This document shows positions 23,984-32,811 of a stretch of DNA of 64,000 nt, in pieces. The position numbers and the translations under genes were made by a program. The DNA comes from Sphingobacteriales bacterium. Its GTDB lineage: Bacteria > Bacteroidota > Bacteroidia > Chitinophagales > Chitinophagaceae. Below the pieces are notes generated by a model. That model saw nothing but the letters and a program-made list of their open reading frames with translations. It did not search any database and was not told the origin of the DNA. The stretch's first letter is position 1, and each line of letters starts with the position of its first letter. The stretch covers positions 118,848 to 182,847 of the forward strand of contig JAAXIF010000023.1 of the NCBI GenBank assembly GCA_012270485.1, read 5' to 3'.

Positions 23984-26098
23984 ATGTATTCGACCGGACT
24001 TACCCAGCAGTTACAGTCTGCAACCAGTGATTGGTTATCAAAAATAACCCAGGAAACTTTCATGAATACTGCTGAAGAATGCCAACAACTCAGAAAGATC
24101 TTACGGTTTCATGAGTACAGATATTATGTTTTAAATGAGCCATTGATCTCAGATTATGAATACGATCAGTTATATAAACTACTTCAACGATCTGAGGAAA
24201 AAAACCCTTCACTCATTACTTCAGACTCTCCAACACAAAGAGTGGGGAGCAGTTTGAATAGTCAGTTTACAACCGTTAGTCATTTGGTTCCAATGTTGAG
24301 TTTAGATAATAGTTATAATGCAGATGATCTAAGAGATTTTGATCGCAAAGCAAGGGAACTAACGGGATTGGATGAAATTGAATATTGTATCGAACCCAAG
24401 TTTGATGGCGCCAGTATTTCTCTTATTTATGAACATGATCAGTTGGTAAGAGCCGCTACGCGCGGTGATGGTGTAGAAGGGGAAGAGATCACCAACAATA
24501 TCAAACAAATCAGATCCATTCCCCTCTCTGCAACCTTTTCTTCCTTTGGCATTCAGCAAGTGGAGATCAGAGGAGAAGTGATCATGAGTAAATCATCTTT
24601 TGACCAATACAATCAATTACAAACCAGCAGAAATCTTCCCCCCCTAGCCAATCCAAGAAATGCTGCTTCCGGAACTTTGCGTATGAAGGATCCGAAAGAT
24701 GTAGCAGAGCGTGGACTGGATGCTTTCTTATACCACATTAGTTTTTATACCAAGGAAACCAATAACGCAGCAGTGCATTCCTCATTACTTGATACCCATG
24801 GAGGTAATCTTTCCTTATTATGGCAACTTGGATTTCGTTCACCGGAAAAGGAGAAAAAAGTAGTCAAGGGCATTCAAGGTGTGATCGATTACTGTTTGGC
24901 TTTTGAAGAAGGTCGCGATGACCTGCCCTATGAAATTGATGGAATGGTAGTAAAAGTGAATGACTTGCAGCTACAAGAAAAAATGGGCATGACTTCTCAT
25001 CATCCCAGATGGGCTATTGCTTTTAAGTTTAAAGCCAGGCAAGCCACTACCCAACTCAGAAGTATTGAATTTCAAGTTGGGAGAACAGGTGCCGTAACTC
25101 CGGTTGCTAAATTAGATCCGGTATATCTCGGGGGCGTAACGGTTAGCAGTATTTCAGTTCATAATGAAGAATACATCAAAGAAAAAGATTTAAAGATCGG
25201 CGATACTGTTTTAATAGAAAGAGCAGGTGATGTAATACCACAGATTGTTAAGTCGATGCCTGAGCTGCGCACAGGGAATGAAGAAAATATTTTATTTCCG
25301 AAAAACTGTCCGGTTTGTCATTCTATCTTATTCAAAGAAGAAGCAGAAGCTGTTTGGAGATGTATCAATATAGAATGTGAAGCACAGGTAGTAGAAAGAA
25401 TCATTCATTTTGTGAGTAAAGACGCTATGGATATAAAAAGCTTCGGCGAAGCCAACGTCCGCAAATTTTATGAATTGGGATTATTAAAAGATATTCCGGG
25501 TATTTATACACTTGATTTTGAGAAGATTGGTCAGTTGGAGGGGTTTGGTAAAAAGAGTCTGGATAATTTACGCACCGCTATTGAAGCGTCTAAACAACAA
25601 CCTTTGTACCGATTGATATACGGACTCGGCATTCGTTTTGTAGGAGAAACCACAGCAAAAACACTTGCTAACGCAGTAGAGCATTTACTAGATTATCAGA
25701 GAAAAACAGAAGAGGAATTGCAACAATTGGAGGATGTAGGTATCAAAGTAGCCAAAAGTATTTTCCAGTTCTTTAGTAATGAACAGAATATTCAAATGCT
25801 GCAGCAGCTAGAATTATTAGGCTTACAACTGAAGAATACAAAAAAAGAAACCGGAGGAAGCGGTAGTTTACAAGGACAAACATTTCTATTTACCGGTACG
25901 CTTAACCAATTAAAAAGAAGTGAAGCTGAAGCCATGGCAGAAGCACATGGCGGACAAATTTTGAGTGGTGTAAGCAACAAACTGAACTACTTGGTTGTTG
26001 GAGAAGATGCAGGCAGTAAATTGGAAAAAGCAAAAAAGATCAACAGTATTAAAATCATCAGCGAAGCTGAGTTTTTAGAATTAGTGGCTGCACAATAA
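23984..26098 (+). CDS. ligA: NAD-dependent DNA ligase
   Basis: 704 residues. An extended N-terminus (start 23984) precedes the Ia domain (HEYRYYVLNEPLISDYEYDQL). The adenylation domain has the catalytic Lys in EPKFDGASIS. The OB fold is followed by a Cys4 zinc finger (CPVCHSIL...CINIEC), helix-hairpin-helix repeats (LEGFGKKSLDNL, GLGIRFVGETTAKTLA) and a C-terminal BRCT domain (GQTFLFTGTLNQLKRSEAEA...). It seals nicks in replication. An ATG at 24062 is a possible alternative start, but the first 26 residues fit Bacteroidota relatives. Confidence 0.97.
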   Translation: MYSTGLTQQLQSATSDWLSKITQETFMNTAEECQQLRKILRFHEYRYYVLNEPLISDYEYDQLYKLLQRSEEKNPSLITSDSPTQRVGSSLNSQFTTVSHLVPMLSLDNSYNADDLRDFDRKARELTGLDEIEYCIEPKFDGASISLIYEHDQLVRAATRGDGVEGEEITNNIKQIRSIPLSATFSSFGIQQVEIRGEVIMSKSSFDQYNQLQTSRNLPPLANPRNAASGTLRMKDPKDVAERGLDAFLYHISFYTKETNNAAVHSSLLDTHGGNLSLLWQLGFRSPEKEKKVVKGIQGVIDYCLAFEEGRDDLPYEIDGMVVKVNDLQLQEKMGMTSHHPRWAIAFKFKARQATTQLRSIEFQVGRTGAVTPVAKLDPVYLGGVTVSSISVHNEEYIKEKDLKIGDTVLIERAGDVIPQIVKSMPELRTGNEENILFPKNCPVCHSILFKEEAEAVWRCINIECEAQVVERIIHFVSKDAMDIKSFGEANVRKFYELGLLKDIPGIYTLDFEKIGQLEGFGKKSLDNLRTAIEASKQQPLYRLIYGLGIRFVGETTAKTLANAVEHLLDYQRKTEEELQQLEDVGIKVAKSIFQFFSNEQNIQMLQQLELLGLQLKNTKKETGGSGSLQGQTFLFTGTLNQLKRSEAEAMAEAHGGQILSGVSNKLNYLVVGEDAGSKLEKAKKINSIKIISEAEFLELVAAQ

Positions 26099-26105
26099 AT
26101 CGTTT

Positions 26106-26777
26106 ATGCTACAAAAAACAACATTGAGTTTTTTAAAAGAGCTCAAAAAGAACAATACCAAAGAATGGTTTTATACCAATAGAAAAAAATATGAAGCAGC
26201 TAAAGCTGATTTTTCTATATTAAGCAATTCTGTCATTCAAGCATTAGGAAAAAAAGATCCGTTTATTGCATCACTACAAGCAAAAGACTGTACTTTTCGG
26301 ATCAATAGAGATGTTCGCTTTAGTAAGAATAAAGATCCTTATAAAACGAATATGGGTATGTATTTGAGCAGAGGAGGGAAAAAATCTGTATTCTCAGGAT
26401 ACTATTTTCATGTAGAGCCAGGAGGGAACAGTTTCATGGGTGGTGGATTGTATATGCCTGAACCGGATGTGATCAAAAAAGTAAGACAGGAGATCGATTA
26501 CAATTGGGAGGAGTTCAATAAAATCATCAGTCAAAAAAAGTTCAAAGCTACTTACGGAAACTTACAAAGAGAAGAAGGGATGGTATTGAGTCGTGAGCCG
26601 AAAGGATATGAAAAAGACAATCCGGCAATTGAATACATCAAGTTGAAAAGCTGGGTTGCGACTGCCCCTGTTACTGATCAGTTGCTCACTTCAGATCATC
26701 TGGTAAAAGAAATTGTGGGTGCTTTTGAAACATTACAACCGATGATTGAATTTTTAAATAAAGCTTTAGAAGAATAA
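26106..26777 (+). CDS. DUF2461 domain-containing protein
   Basis: 223 residues filling the whole DUF2461 domain: TLSFLKELKKNNTKEWFYTNRKKYE, TFRINRDVRFSKNKDPYKTNMGMYLSRGG, GYYFHVEPGGNSFMGGGLYMPE and GYEKDNPAIEYIKLKSWVA. These are typical of the family, whose function is unknown. It starts 7 bp after the ligA stop, so probably shares its transcript. Converges on asd with a palindromic repeat between. Confidence 0.92.
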   Translation: MLQKTTLSFLKELKKNNTKEWFYTNRKKYEAAKADFSILSNSVIQALGKKDPFIASLQAKDCTFRINRDVRFSKNKDPYKTNMGMYLSRGGKKSVFSGYYFHVEPGGNSFMGGGLYMPEPDVIKKVRQEIDYNWEEFNKIISQKKFKATYGNLQREEGMVLSREPKGYEKDNPAIEYIKLKSWVATAPVTDQLLTSDHLVKEIVGAFETLQPMIEFLNKALEE

Positions 26778-26818
26778 AGCCACAGATTCGTCTGCCTAAG
26801 GCAGATAAATCTGTGGCT
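26778..26818. repeat. GCCACAGATT-type palindromic repeat, copy 2
   Basis: 41-bp near-perfect palindrome. Arms 26778-26796 and 26800-26818 differ at 2 of 19 positions around TAA. The outer sequence AGCCACAGATTCGT is shared with copy 1 (1524-1567). It begins directly after a stop codon and sits between two convergent genes, so it could terminate both. Confidence 0.8.
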
Positions 26819-26828
26819 AATAAAAAAA

Positions 26829-27818
26829 TTATACCAATCCTTTCTCCATCAGGTATTCAGCTATTTGAACAGCATTGGTAGCAGCTCCCTTGCGAAGATT
26901 GTCACTTACGATCCACATATTCAATGTATTCGGTTGTGTTTCGTCTCGTCTTAAACGACCAACAAACACTTCATCTTTTTCATGTGCCCATAATGGCATC
27001 GGATATTGTTGATTGACAAGATCGTCTTGAACAATTATTCCGGGTGCTTTTTCTAGTATTGAACGAACCTCCTCCAATGCGAAGTCATTTTCAAATTCTA
27101 CATTCACACTCTCACTGTGCCCGCCAATAACAGGGATACGAACCGTAGTAGCAGTAACACGAATGCTATCATCTTTCATGATCTTTTTGGTCTCATTCAC
27201 CATTTTCATTTCTTCTTTGGTGTAACCATTATCCGTAAACACATCAATTTGAGGAATCACATTCAAATCGATTGGGTATTTATAGGCCATTTCACCTTCT
27301 ACGCCTTTTCTTTCATTGAACAGTTGGTCCACTGCTTTTTTCCCTGTACCGGTCACACTCTGATAAGTGCTAACCACTACCCGCTTGATCTTATAGCGAA
27401 GATGCAAAGGCTGTAATGCCACCACCATCTGGATAGTAGAGCAGTTAGGATTTGCGATGATGAAATCATCTTTTGCAAGCACATCCGCATTTACTTCCGG
27501 AACAACCAGTTTTTTATTAGGATCCATTCTCCAAGCAGAAGAATTATCGATCACCCGAATGCCGGCTTCGGCAAATTTGGGTGCCCACTCCAGTGAAGTA
27601 CTTCCACCGGCTGAGAAAATAGCAATCGCAGGTTTGGCAGCAATACCATCATCCATGCTCACCACTTTATAAGGTTTCCCTTTAAAGAACACTTCTTTCC
27701 CAACGGATCTTTCTGAAGCTACCGGAATGAGTTCTGTTACCGGGAAGTTACGCTCTGCCAGCACTTCCAACATTTTGGTACCTACAAGTCCTGTGGCACC
27801 TACAACTGCTACTTTCAT
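26829..27818 (-). CDS. asd: Aspartate-semialdehyde dehydrogenase
   Basis: 329 residues. It makes aspartate semialdehyde for the Lys/DAP, Thr and Met pathways. The NADP fold begins MKVAVVGATGLVGTKMLEVL; the active-site Cys is in IIANPNCSTIQMV (about residue 129), and the substrate-binding His is in IRIPVIGGHSESVNVEFE. Complete length. It is downstream of the PfkB gene on the same strand but separated by a strong terminator. Confidence 0.97.
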   Translation of the reverse strand: MKVAVVGATGLVGTKMLEVLAERNFPVTELIPVASERSVGKEVFFKGKPYKVVSMDDGIAAKPAIAIFSAGGSTSLEWAPKFAEAGIRVIDNSSAWRMDPNKKLVVPEVNADVLAKDDFIIANPNCSTIQMVVALQPLHLRYKIKRVVVSTYQSVTGTGKKAVDQLFNERKGVEGEMAYKYPIDLNVIPQIDVFTDNGYTKEEMKMVNETKKIMKDDSIRVTATTVRIPVIGGHSESVNVEFENDFALEEVRSILEKAPGIIVQDDLVNQQYPMPLWAHEKDEVFVGRLRRDETQPNTLNMWIVSDNLRKGAATNAVQIAEYLMEKGLV

Positions 27819-27868
27819 GTTTTTTATTTGTTTTGTTTATGGTTGTTGTTTAATGATTCACAGCAAAA

Positions 27869-27892
27869 AGGCCTTCCTGCTAGGGAAGGCCT
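27869..27892 (-). terminator. Intrinsic terminator of the PfkB kinase transcript
   Basis: 9-bp perfect stem (aggccttcc / ggaaggcct) with a 6-nt loop, followed on the minus strand by five T. It lies in the 293-bp gap between the PfkB gene and asd. The rest of the gap holds the CATAGC repeat at 28056-28112 and nothing else I recognise. Confidence 0.75.
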
Positions 27893-28055
27893 CTGAGTAT
27901 ATTCGTTATCATACACAAACGTTCAGGCTCCTTCCCGGTCAGAGAGGTTTCTTGGTACGTTTTGTATGTTTCATGATCATCATTGCTTTGCGAAAATACT
28001 TGTGTTTGTTTTTTGAGCCAAAAGATTTTTTAGTAAAGCCCAGAGGGCTTGTTAG

Positions 28056-28112
28056 CTAATAGTTCATAGCAAATAGCAAAAAACCATACGCTATGAACCA
28101 TAAGCCATACGC
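28056..28112. repeat. CATAGC/CATACGC stutter repeat with inverted arms
   Basis: agttcatagcaaatagc (from about 28060) and gctatgaacc... (from about 28091) are inverted with respect to each other, followed by further near-copies (ataagccatacgct). Located just after the PfkB stop. Confidence 0.55.
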
Positions 28113-29035
28113 TACCCTACTAGATCAATATCAAAATTCACCAACTGCACAAACTCATCAATTCTGTTAGCGATGTCTTCTTTGCTGATCTCTCTTAGAC
28201 GCTGGGTACCGAATTTTTCTACGCAGTACGAAGCCATGGCACTACCTACGATGATGGCAGTCTTCATGTTTTCGAAAGAAATATCTTTTGTACGGGCAAT
28301 ATGTCCAATAAAACCACCGGCAAAAGTATCACCCGCTCCTGTTGGATCGAATACTTCTTCCAATGGTAATGCTGGTGCAAAGAATACTTTAGACTCATGG
28401 AATAATAAAGCACCGTGTTCGCCCTTCTTAATGATCAGGTATTTAGGACCCATTTTCATGATGGCAGCCGCGGCTTTTACCAGTGAATACTCACCACTTA
28501 ACTGACGTGCTTCACTGTCATTTACCATAAGCAGGTCAACCATCGCCAAGGTTTTCTTCAACTCATCCATCATGATTTCCATCCAGAAATTCATGGTATC
28601 CATTACAATCAGTTTCGGACGAGTCTTCAATTGTTCAATCACACTGCGCTGAACCGCGGGTACCAGGTTACCCAACATCAGGAACTCACAATCTTGAAAA
28701 CTATCAGGAACTACCGGCTCAAAATTTTCCAGAACGTTGAGTTGAGTCTCCAATGTATCACGTGAATTCATATCCATGTGATAACGACCGCTCCAGAAAA
28801 ATGTCTTTTCGTCTTTTTTGATCTGTACGCCAGACAAATCCACTCCGCGAGCAGTTAATTGGTCTAATTCTTCTTGGGGGAAATCACCACCTACAATTGA
28901 AATTTGCTTAACAGGCGTGAAATTGGAAGCACACCAGGCAATATATGTACCTGCACCACCAATGATTTTATCACTTTTTCCAAACGGAGTTTCGATGGCA
29001 TCAAACGCCATGGATCCGACAACGACTAAAGACAT
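28112..29035 (-). CDS. PfkB family carbohydrate/nucleoside kinase
   Basis: 307 residues. The N-terminal part is MSLVVVGSMAFDAIETP with IGGAGTYIAWCASNF, and the family signature is FDPTGAGDTFAGGFIGHIA with catalytic Asp in GAGD. Residues 150-215 carry VNDSEARQLSGE, typical of ribokinase-like enzymes. It phosphorylates a sugar or nucleoside; substrate not determinable, though adenosine/ribokinase-like is plausible. Divergent from the paa regulator gene. Confidence 0.9.
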   Translation of the reverse strand: MSLVVVGSMAFDAIETPFGKSDKIIGGAGTYIAWCASNFTPVKQISIVGGDFPQEELDQLTARGVDLSGVQIKKDEKTFFWSGRYHMDMNSRDTLETQLNVLENFEPVVPDSFQDCEFLMLGNLVPAVQRSVIEQLKTRPKLIVMDTMNFWMEIMMDELKKTLAMVDLLMVNDSEARQLSGEYSLVKAAAAIMKMGPKYLIIKKGEHGALLFHESKVFFAPALPLEEVFDPTGAGDTFAGGFIGHIARTKDISFENMKTAIIVGSAMASYCVEKFGTQRLREISKEDIANRIDEFVQLVNFDIDLVG

Positions 29036-29179
29036 AGATTAATTTTTGTTATCGGGGTGCGAAACTAGCGTATTTGGAGGGTAAATGCTAGTAACAGCCG
29101 CTTAATTTGTGCTTAGTGTCGCTTATTGCACAAGCATTCCACAAAAAACTAACGAAATAATATTTTAAGCTCATATTTA

Positions 29180-29209
29180 TTGCTAACACGCGTTAGCTGA
29201 CTATCTTCG
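29180..29209 (+). promoter_or_regulatory. Promoter of tetR-paaE with an operator in the spacer
   Basis: TTG (29180-29182), a 19-bp spacer and TATCTTCG (29202-29209, one mismatch to TAnnTTTG) precede the ATG at 29214. The spacer contains the palindrome GCTAAC-ACGC-GTTAGC (29182-29197). The same CTAACA-N2-YGTTAG pattern occurs upstream of paaA (31710-31723). Repressor binding here would block sigma, so this looks like autoregulation. Confidence 0.7.
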
Positions 29210-29213
29210 TGTT

Positions 29214-29804
29214 ATGGCTAGAATCAAAACTGATAAAAACATTTCACGCAAAGACGTGATTGTAACCAAAGCGGCTACCCTTTTCAGAGAAAAGGGGTTT
29301 AAAGCAGCCAGTATGCGAGATCTGGCAGAAGCGGTAGGCGTTGAAGCTGCCAGTTTGTATAATCACATTAAATCGAAGACAGAATTATTACATGAACTCT
29401 GTTTTAGTGTTGCCAACCGTTTCCTGCAAAAAATTGATGAAGTGGAAGCAGAAAAAATCACGGCGATTGAAAAGATTGAAAAATTACTGCGTTTCCATAT
29501 CAATGAAATGATTCACCACTATGAAGAAGTATATGTGAGTGATCGTGAATGGAAACACCTCGCAGATCCTTATTTGTCGAACTTCCAAAACCAACGTCGC
29601 ATCTACCGCAAACGTTTTGCAGCCATTATTGAAACAGGTATACGCAATCAAGAAGTCAAAAAGATTGATGCCCCTACTGCTGTACTCATCATGCTGCACG
29701 CCATTAGCGGTATTGAAAGTTGGCATCGCTCCACACAAAAGATCAGCGCAGCTGAACTCGAAGAAAATATGGTAACCATTCTTGTAGGCGGATTAACACA
29801 ATAA
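29214..29804 (+). CDS. TetR family regulator, probable PaaR-like repressor of phenylacetate genes
   Basis: 196 residues. The N-terminal helix-turn-helix is KAATLFREKGFKAASMRDLAEAVGVEAASLYNHIKSKTELL, and the C-terminal ligand domain is the TetR_C type found in fatty-acid and phenylacetyl-CoA regulators. It is followed 13 bp later by paaE, so the two form an operon. The location and the shared palindromes at its own promoter and at paaA make it the likely repressor, relieved by phenylacetyl-CoA; the ligand is inferred from the PaaR family of Thermus. Confidence 0.85.
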   Translation: MARIKTDKNISRKDVIVTKAATLFREKGFKAASMRDLAEAVGVEAASLYNHIKSKTELLHELCFSVANRFLQKIDEVEAEKITAIEKIEKLLRFHINEMIHHYEEVYVSDREWKHLADPYLSNFQNQRRIYRKRFAAIIETGIRNQEVKKIDAPTAVLIMLHAISGIESWHRSTQKISAAELEENMVTILVGGLTQ

Positions 29805-29817
29805 GAGAAAGACCGGT

Positions 29818-30897
29818 ATGTCTATACATTTTGAGCAACTCACTGTTCGTGAAGTACGCAGAGAAACCAATGATTGCGTTTCGATTGCTTTTGAAATTCC
29901 TGATGCACTGAAAAATGCATTTCAGTTTTTACAAGGACAATACATTACACTAAAAACAAAGATTGACGGTGAAGAAGTACGTCGATCCTATTCTATTTGC
30001 AGTAGCCCATTGGATCTTGAATTAAGAGTCGCAGTAAAAAAAGTTCCGCAAGGTGTTTTTTCTACTTATGCCAATGAGGTTTTGAAAGCCGGTGATCAAT
30101 TAGATGTCATGCCACCAATGGGTAAATTTTTTACACCGCTCTTACCCGAACAAAAAAAGAACTATGTTGGCTTTGCTGCGGGTAGTGGTATAACTCCTTT
30201 GTTATCCATCATCAAAACAACCTTACAAACCGAACAGGAAAGCACATTCACCCTGGTATATGGAAATCGCAATAGACATTCCATCATCTTTAGAGAAACA
30301 TTGGAAGCGCTGAAGAATAAATACATGAATCGTTTCAGACTCATTCATATTCTTTCCAGAGAAACAACAGATACCCCATTGAACTCAGGAAGAATTGATG
30401 CGGATAAATGTTTGGTTCTTTGCGACAAGACCATTGATCTACAACAAACCGATGAGTTTTTTCTTTGCGGTCCGGAAGAAATGATCTTTGCTGTGAAAAA
30501 TGTTTTAGAACAACAACATGTTCCTGCGCAGAAAATTCATTTCGAATTGTTTACTACTGCCGGACAACAACATAAAAAAAATCTGCAGCAGGACGAGGAT
30601 ATCGATAAGGGCCCTAAGAGCAAGATCACTGTTACACTTGATGGAATTAGTTTTGATTTTGAATTGAGTCAAAAAGGAGATGCCATATTGGATGCTGCTT
30701 TGAAACATGGAGCAGATCTTCCTTATGCTTGTAAAGGCGGTGTTTGTTGTACTTGCAGAGCTAAATTGGTTGAGGGAGAAGTAGATATGGAAGTAAACTA
30801 TGGATTAGAACCTGATGAAATAGAACAGGGATTTATTCTTACCTGTCAATCACACCCTAAGTCTGAAAAAGTAGTGGTTGACTTTGATGTGAAATAA
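29818..30897 (+). CDS. paaE: Phenylacetyl-CoA epoxidase reductase subunit PaaE
   Basis: 359 residues. The N-terminal FAD domain has RRSYSICSSP, the NAD(P) domain has GFAAGSGITPLLSII, and the C-terminal plant-type 2Fe-2S ferredoxin domain has cysteines C305, C310, C313 and C343 (ACKGGVCCTC...FILTCQ). It passes electrons from NADPH to the PaaA di-iron centre. It is separated from paaABCD by an opposite-strand GDSL gene, unlike the usual contiguous operon. Confidence 0.95.
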   Translation: MSIHFEQLTVREVRRETNDCVSIAFEIPDALKNAFQFLQGQYITLKTKIDGEEVRRSYSICSSPLDLELRVAVKKVPQGVFSTYANEVLKAGDQLDVMPPMGKFFTPLLPEQKKNYVGFAAGSGITPLLSIIKTTLQTEQESTFTLVYGNRNRHSIIFRETLEALKNKYMNRFRLIHILSRETTDTPLNSGRIDADKCLVLCDKTIDLQQTDEFFLCGPEEMIFAVKNVLEQQHVPAQKIHFELFTTAGQQHKKNLQQDEDIDKGPKSKITVTLDGISFDFELSQKGDAILDAALKHGADLPYACKGGVCCTCRAKLVEGEVDMEVNYGLEPDEIEQGFILTCQSHPKSEKVVVDFDVK

Positions 30898-30903
30898 TTA
30901 TTT

Positions 30904-30950
30904 AGCCACAGATGCACAGATTACAATAACTAATCTTTACATCTGTTGCT
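30904..30950. repeat. GCCACAGAT-type palindromic repeat, degenerate copy 3
   Basis: Arms 30904-30922 and 30932-30950 are inverted with several mismatches (agccacagatg / catctgttgct ends). It lies between convergent paaE and the GDSL gene. Related to the copies at 1524 and 26778 but weaker. Confidence 0.5.
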
Positions 30951-30955
30951 ATTCA

Positions 30956-31612
30956 TCATTTAAGTAAAACCGGTTCTATAATTCTCTGCCAAATTGCATA
31001 CCCTTTCGCATTCATGTGCAAATTGTCTTTGATAAATAATTCAGGATTCACAGTACCGTCAGGAAGTAACATTGCATGGTGAACATCCACATAAACAGTT
31101 GCAGCATCTCTTCTTAAATATCTTTTGATCAATCGATTCGCTTTCAAAAACTGCTTTTCCAATTTCCATCTGCTTGGACTTGGTTTGATAGAAATAAAAG
31201 CAACAGGTATATTCCCAAGTTCTGTTCGGATAATTTTCAAAAGTGTTTTGAATCTATCACGCACCATTTTAGGGGTTGCCGGTATTGAGTCTGCAATATC
31301 ATTCTCACCACAGTAAATAATGATTTGCTTAGGCTGATAAGGCAGAATAATCTTATCTGCATATTGAATTACATCCGGTAAGCTAGATCCACCAAATCCA
31401 CGATTGAGTATGGGATATCCAGGAAAATAGTCTTGAATATCTTTCCAATAAGTAAAGGAAGAACTGCCGACAAACAATAATTGACCTTTGGAAGGAATAT
31501 GTAAACTATCAGCACTTAAAAAAGCATCAATATCTTTTTTAAACCTCGGTGTCTGTGCTAATACCGACAAACAATACAATAGAAAGGCAACAATTAGTAT
31601 CCCTTTTTTCAT
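30956..31612 (-). CDS. SGNH/GDSL hydrolase, secreted
   Basis: 218 residues with an N-terminal signal peptide (MKKGILIVAFLLYCLSVLA). Block I is LLFVGSSSFTYWKD (nucleophile Ser in the GSSS context), block II GFGGSSLPDV, block III YCGENDIAD, and block V holds the catalytic His in NLHMNAKGYAIW. It is probably a periplasmic esterase or acetylhydrolase acting on carbohydrates or lipids. It interrupts the paa locus on the opposite strand and has no obvious link to phenylacetate. Confidence 0.88.
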   Translation of the reverse strand: MKKGILIVAFLLYCLSVLAQTPRFKKDIDAFLSADSLHIPSKGQLLFVGSSSFTYWKDIQDYFPGYPILNRGFGGSSLPDVIQYADKIILPYQPKQIIIYCGENDIADSIPATPKMVRDRFKTLLKIIRTELGNIPVAFISIKPSPSRWKLEKQFLKANRLIKRYLRRDAATVYVDVHHAMLLPDGTVNPELFIKDNLHMNAKGYAIWQRIIEPVLLK

Positions 31613-31709
31613 ACCGGAAAGATAATCTCCTGTTCATCATCACTTTACTTGTAAGTATAAAAACATCAACAAAAACTAACAAAAAGACAAATTGTTTAGT
31701 TTTAATACA

Positions 31710-31723
31710 CTAACATTTGTTAG
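31710..31723 (+). promoter_or_regulatory. Palindromic operator upstream of paaA
   Basis: CTAACATTTGTTAG, arms CTAACA/TGTTAG, 46 bp before the paaA ATG. It matches the site in the tetR promoter (CTAACACGCGTTAG, 29183-29196). A TATTTTTA box (31743-31750) could be the -7 element, placing the operator around -33. Probable TetR/PaaR binding site. Confidence 0.65.
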
Positions 31724-31768
31724 CATTATTCAATTCTTTTTGTATTTTTACAGCCCAAACCGCAACGT

Positions 31769-32713
31769 ATGGAAAAGAATTTGGAACAATTATTTCAGGA
31801 AAAAATCAATAAGGAAATTCGCATCGAACCCAAGGATTGGATGCCGGAAAAATATCGTCAGACTTTGATCCGTCAGATTAGTCAGCATGCACATAGTGAG
31901 ATTGTTGGTATGCTACCGGAAGGCAACTGGATTACCCGTGCCCCCAACCTGAGAAGAAAAGCTATTTTATTGGCAAAAGTGCAAGATGAAGCAGGTCATG
32001 GATTATACCTTTATTCTGCTGCTGAAACATTGGGCATTAGTAGAGATGAAATGTATGAGCAATTACACAGTGGTAAAGCAAAATATTCTTCCATTTTCAA
32101 TTACCCCACTTTAAGTTGGGCTGATATGGGTGCCATTGGTTGGTTGGTAGATGGAGCTGCTATTATGAATCAAGTGCCGCTGTGTAGAACCAGTTACGGC
32201 CCTTATGCCAGAGCAATGGTGCGGGTTTGTAAAGAAGAGAGCTTCCATCAGCGTCAGGGTTTTGAAATTTTATTGACCCTAAGTCGTGGAAATGAAGCGC
32301 AGCGCCGTATGGCACAAGATGCCATCAATCGTTGGTGGTGGCCTAGTATCATGATGTTTGGTCCGAAAGATGATGAAAGTCCGAATACAATTCAAAGCAT
32401 GAAATGGAAGATCAAGCGTTTTACCAATGATGAGTTACGCCAAAAATTTGTAGACATCTGTGCAGAGCAAATCAAAATATTAAACCTCACGATTCCGGAT
32501 CCTGATTTAAAATGGAATGAGGAAAGAGGACATTATGATTTTGGTGCAATCAATTGGGATGAATTCTGGCAAGTAATTGCAGGCAATGGTCCATGCAACA
32601 AACAAAGACTCGATGCACGAAAAAAAGCTTGGGACGATGGAAAATGGGTAAGGGAAGCAGCTTGTGCGTATGCGGCGAAACGTGCGGCTAGAAAAGAAGT
32701 GAAAGTGGCGTAG
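31769..32713 (+). CDS. paaA: Phenylacetyl-CoA epoxidase catalytic subunit PaaA
   Basis: 314 residues. Di-iron monooxygenase subunit that forms the ring 1,2-epoxide of phenylacetyl-CoA. The ferritin-like helices carry [21 protein letters not shown] and [16 protein letters not shown], each with an ExxH iron motif (EAGH, ESFH). Conserved phrases: [24 protein letters not shown] and [13 protein letters not shown]. First gene of paaABCD. Confidence 0.97.
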   Translation: MEKNLEQLFQEKINKEIRIEPKDWMPEKYRQTLIRQISQHAHSEIVGMLPEGNWITRAPNLRRKAILLAKVQDEAGHGLYLYSAAETLGISRDEMYEQLHSGKAKYSSIFNYPTLSWADMGAIGWLVDGAAIMNQVPLCRTSYGPYARAMVRVCKEESFHQRQGFEILLTLSRGNEAQRRMAQDAINRWWWPSIMMFGPKDDESPNTIQSMKWKIKRFTNDELRQKFVDICAEQIKILNLTIPDPDLKWNEERGHYDFGAINWDEFWQVIAGNGPCNKQRLDARKKAWDDGKWVREAACAYAAKRAARKEVKVA

Positions 32714-32777
32714 GGTAAAAAATCAAAAGTAAAAAGTCAAAAGTAAAAAAGTGAGTAGTGAATTTATTATTTAAAAA

Positions 32778-32809
32778 CTTGCAGCGTGGAGCTTGCAGCT
32801 AACAGCTTA
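32778..32809. repeat. CTTGCAGC-type stutter repeat
   Basis: In the paaA-paaB gap. Words acttgcagcgtggagcttgc and agctaacagctta repeat and partly invert each other. It is preceded at 32718-32755 by another stutter (aaatcaaaagtaaaaagtca-type). Both interrupt what would otherwise be a tight operon. Confidence 0.6.
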
Positions 32810-32811
32810 CT

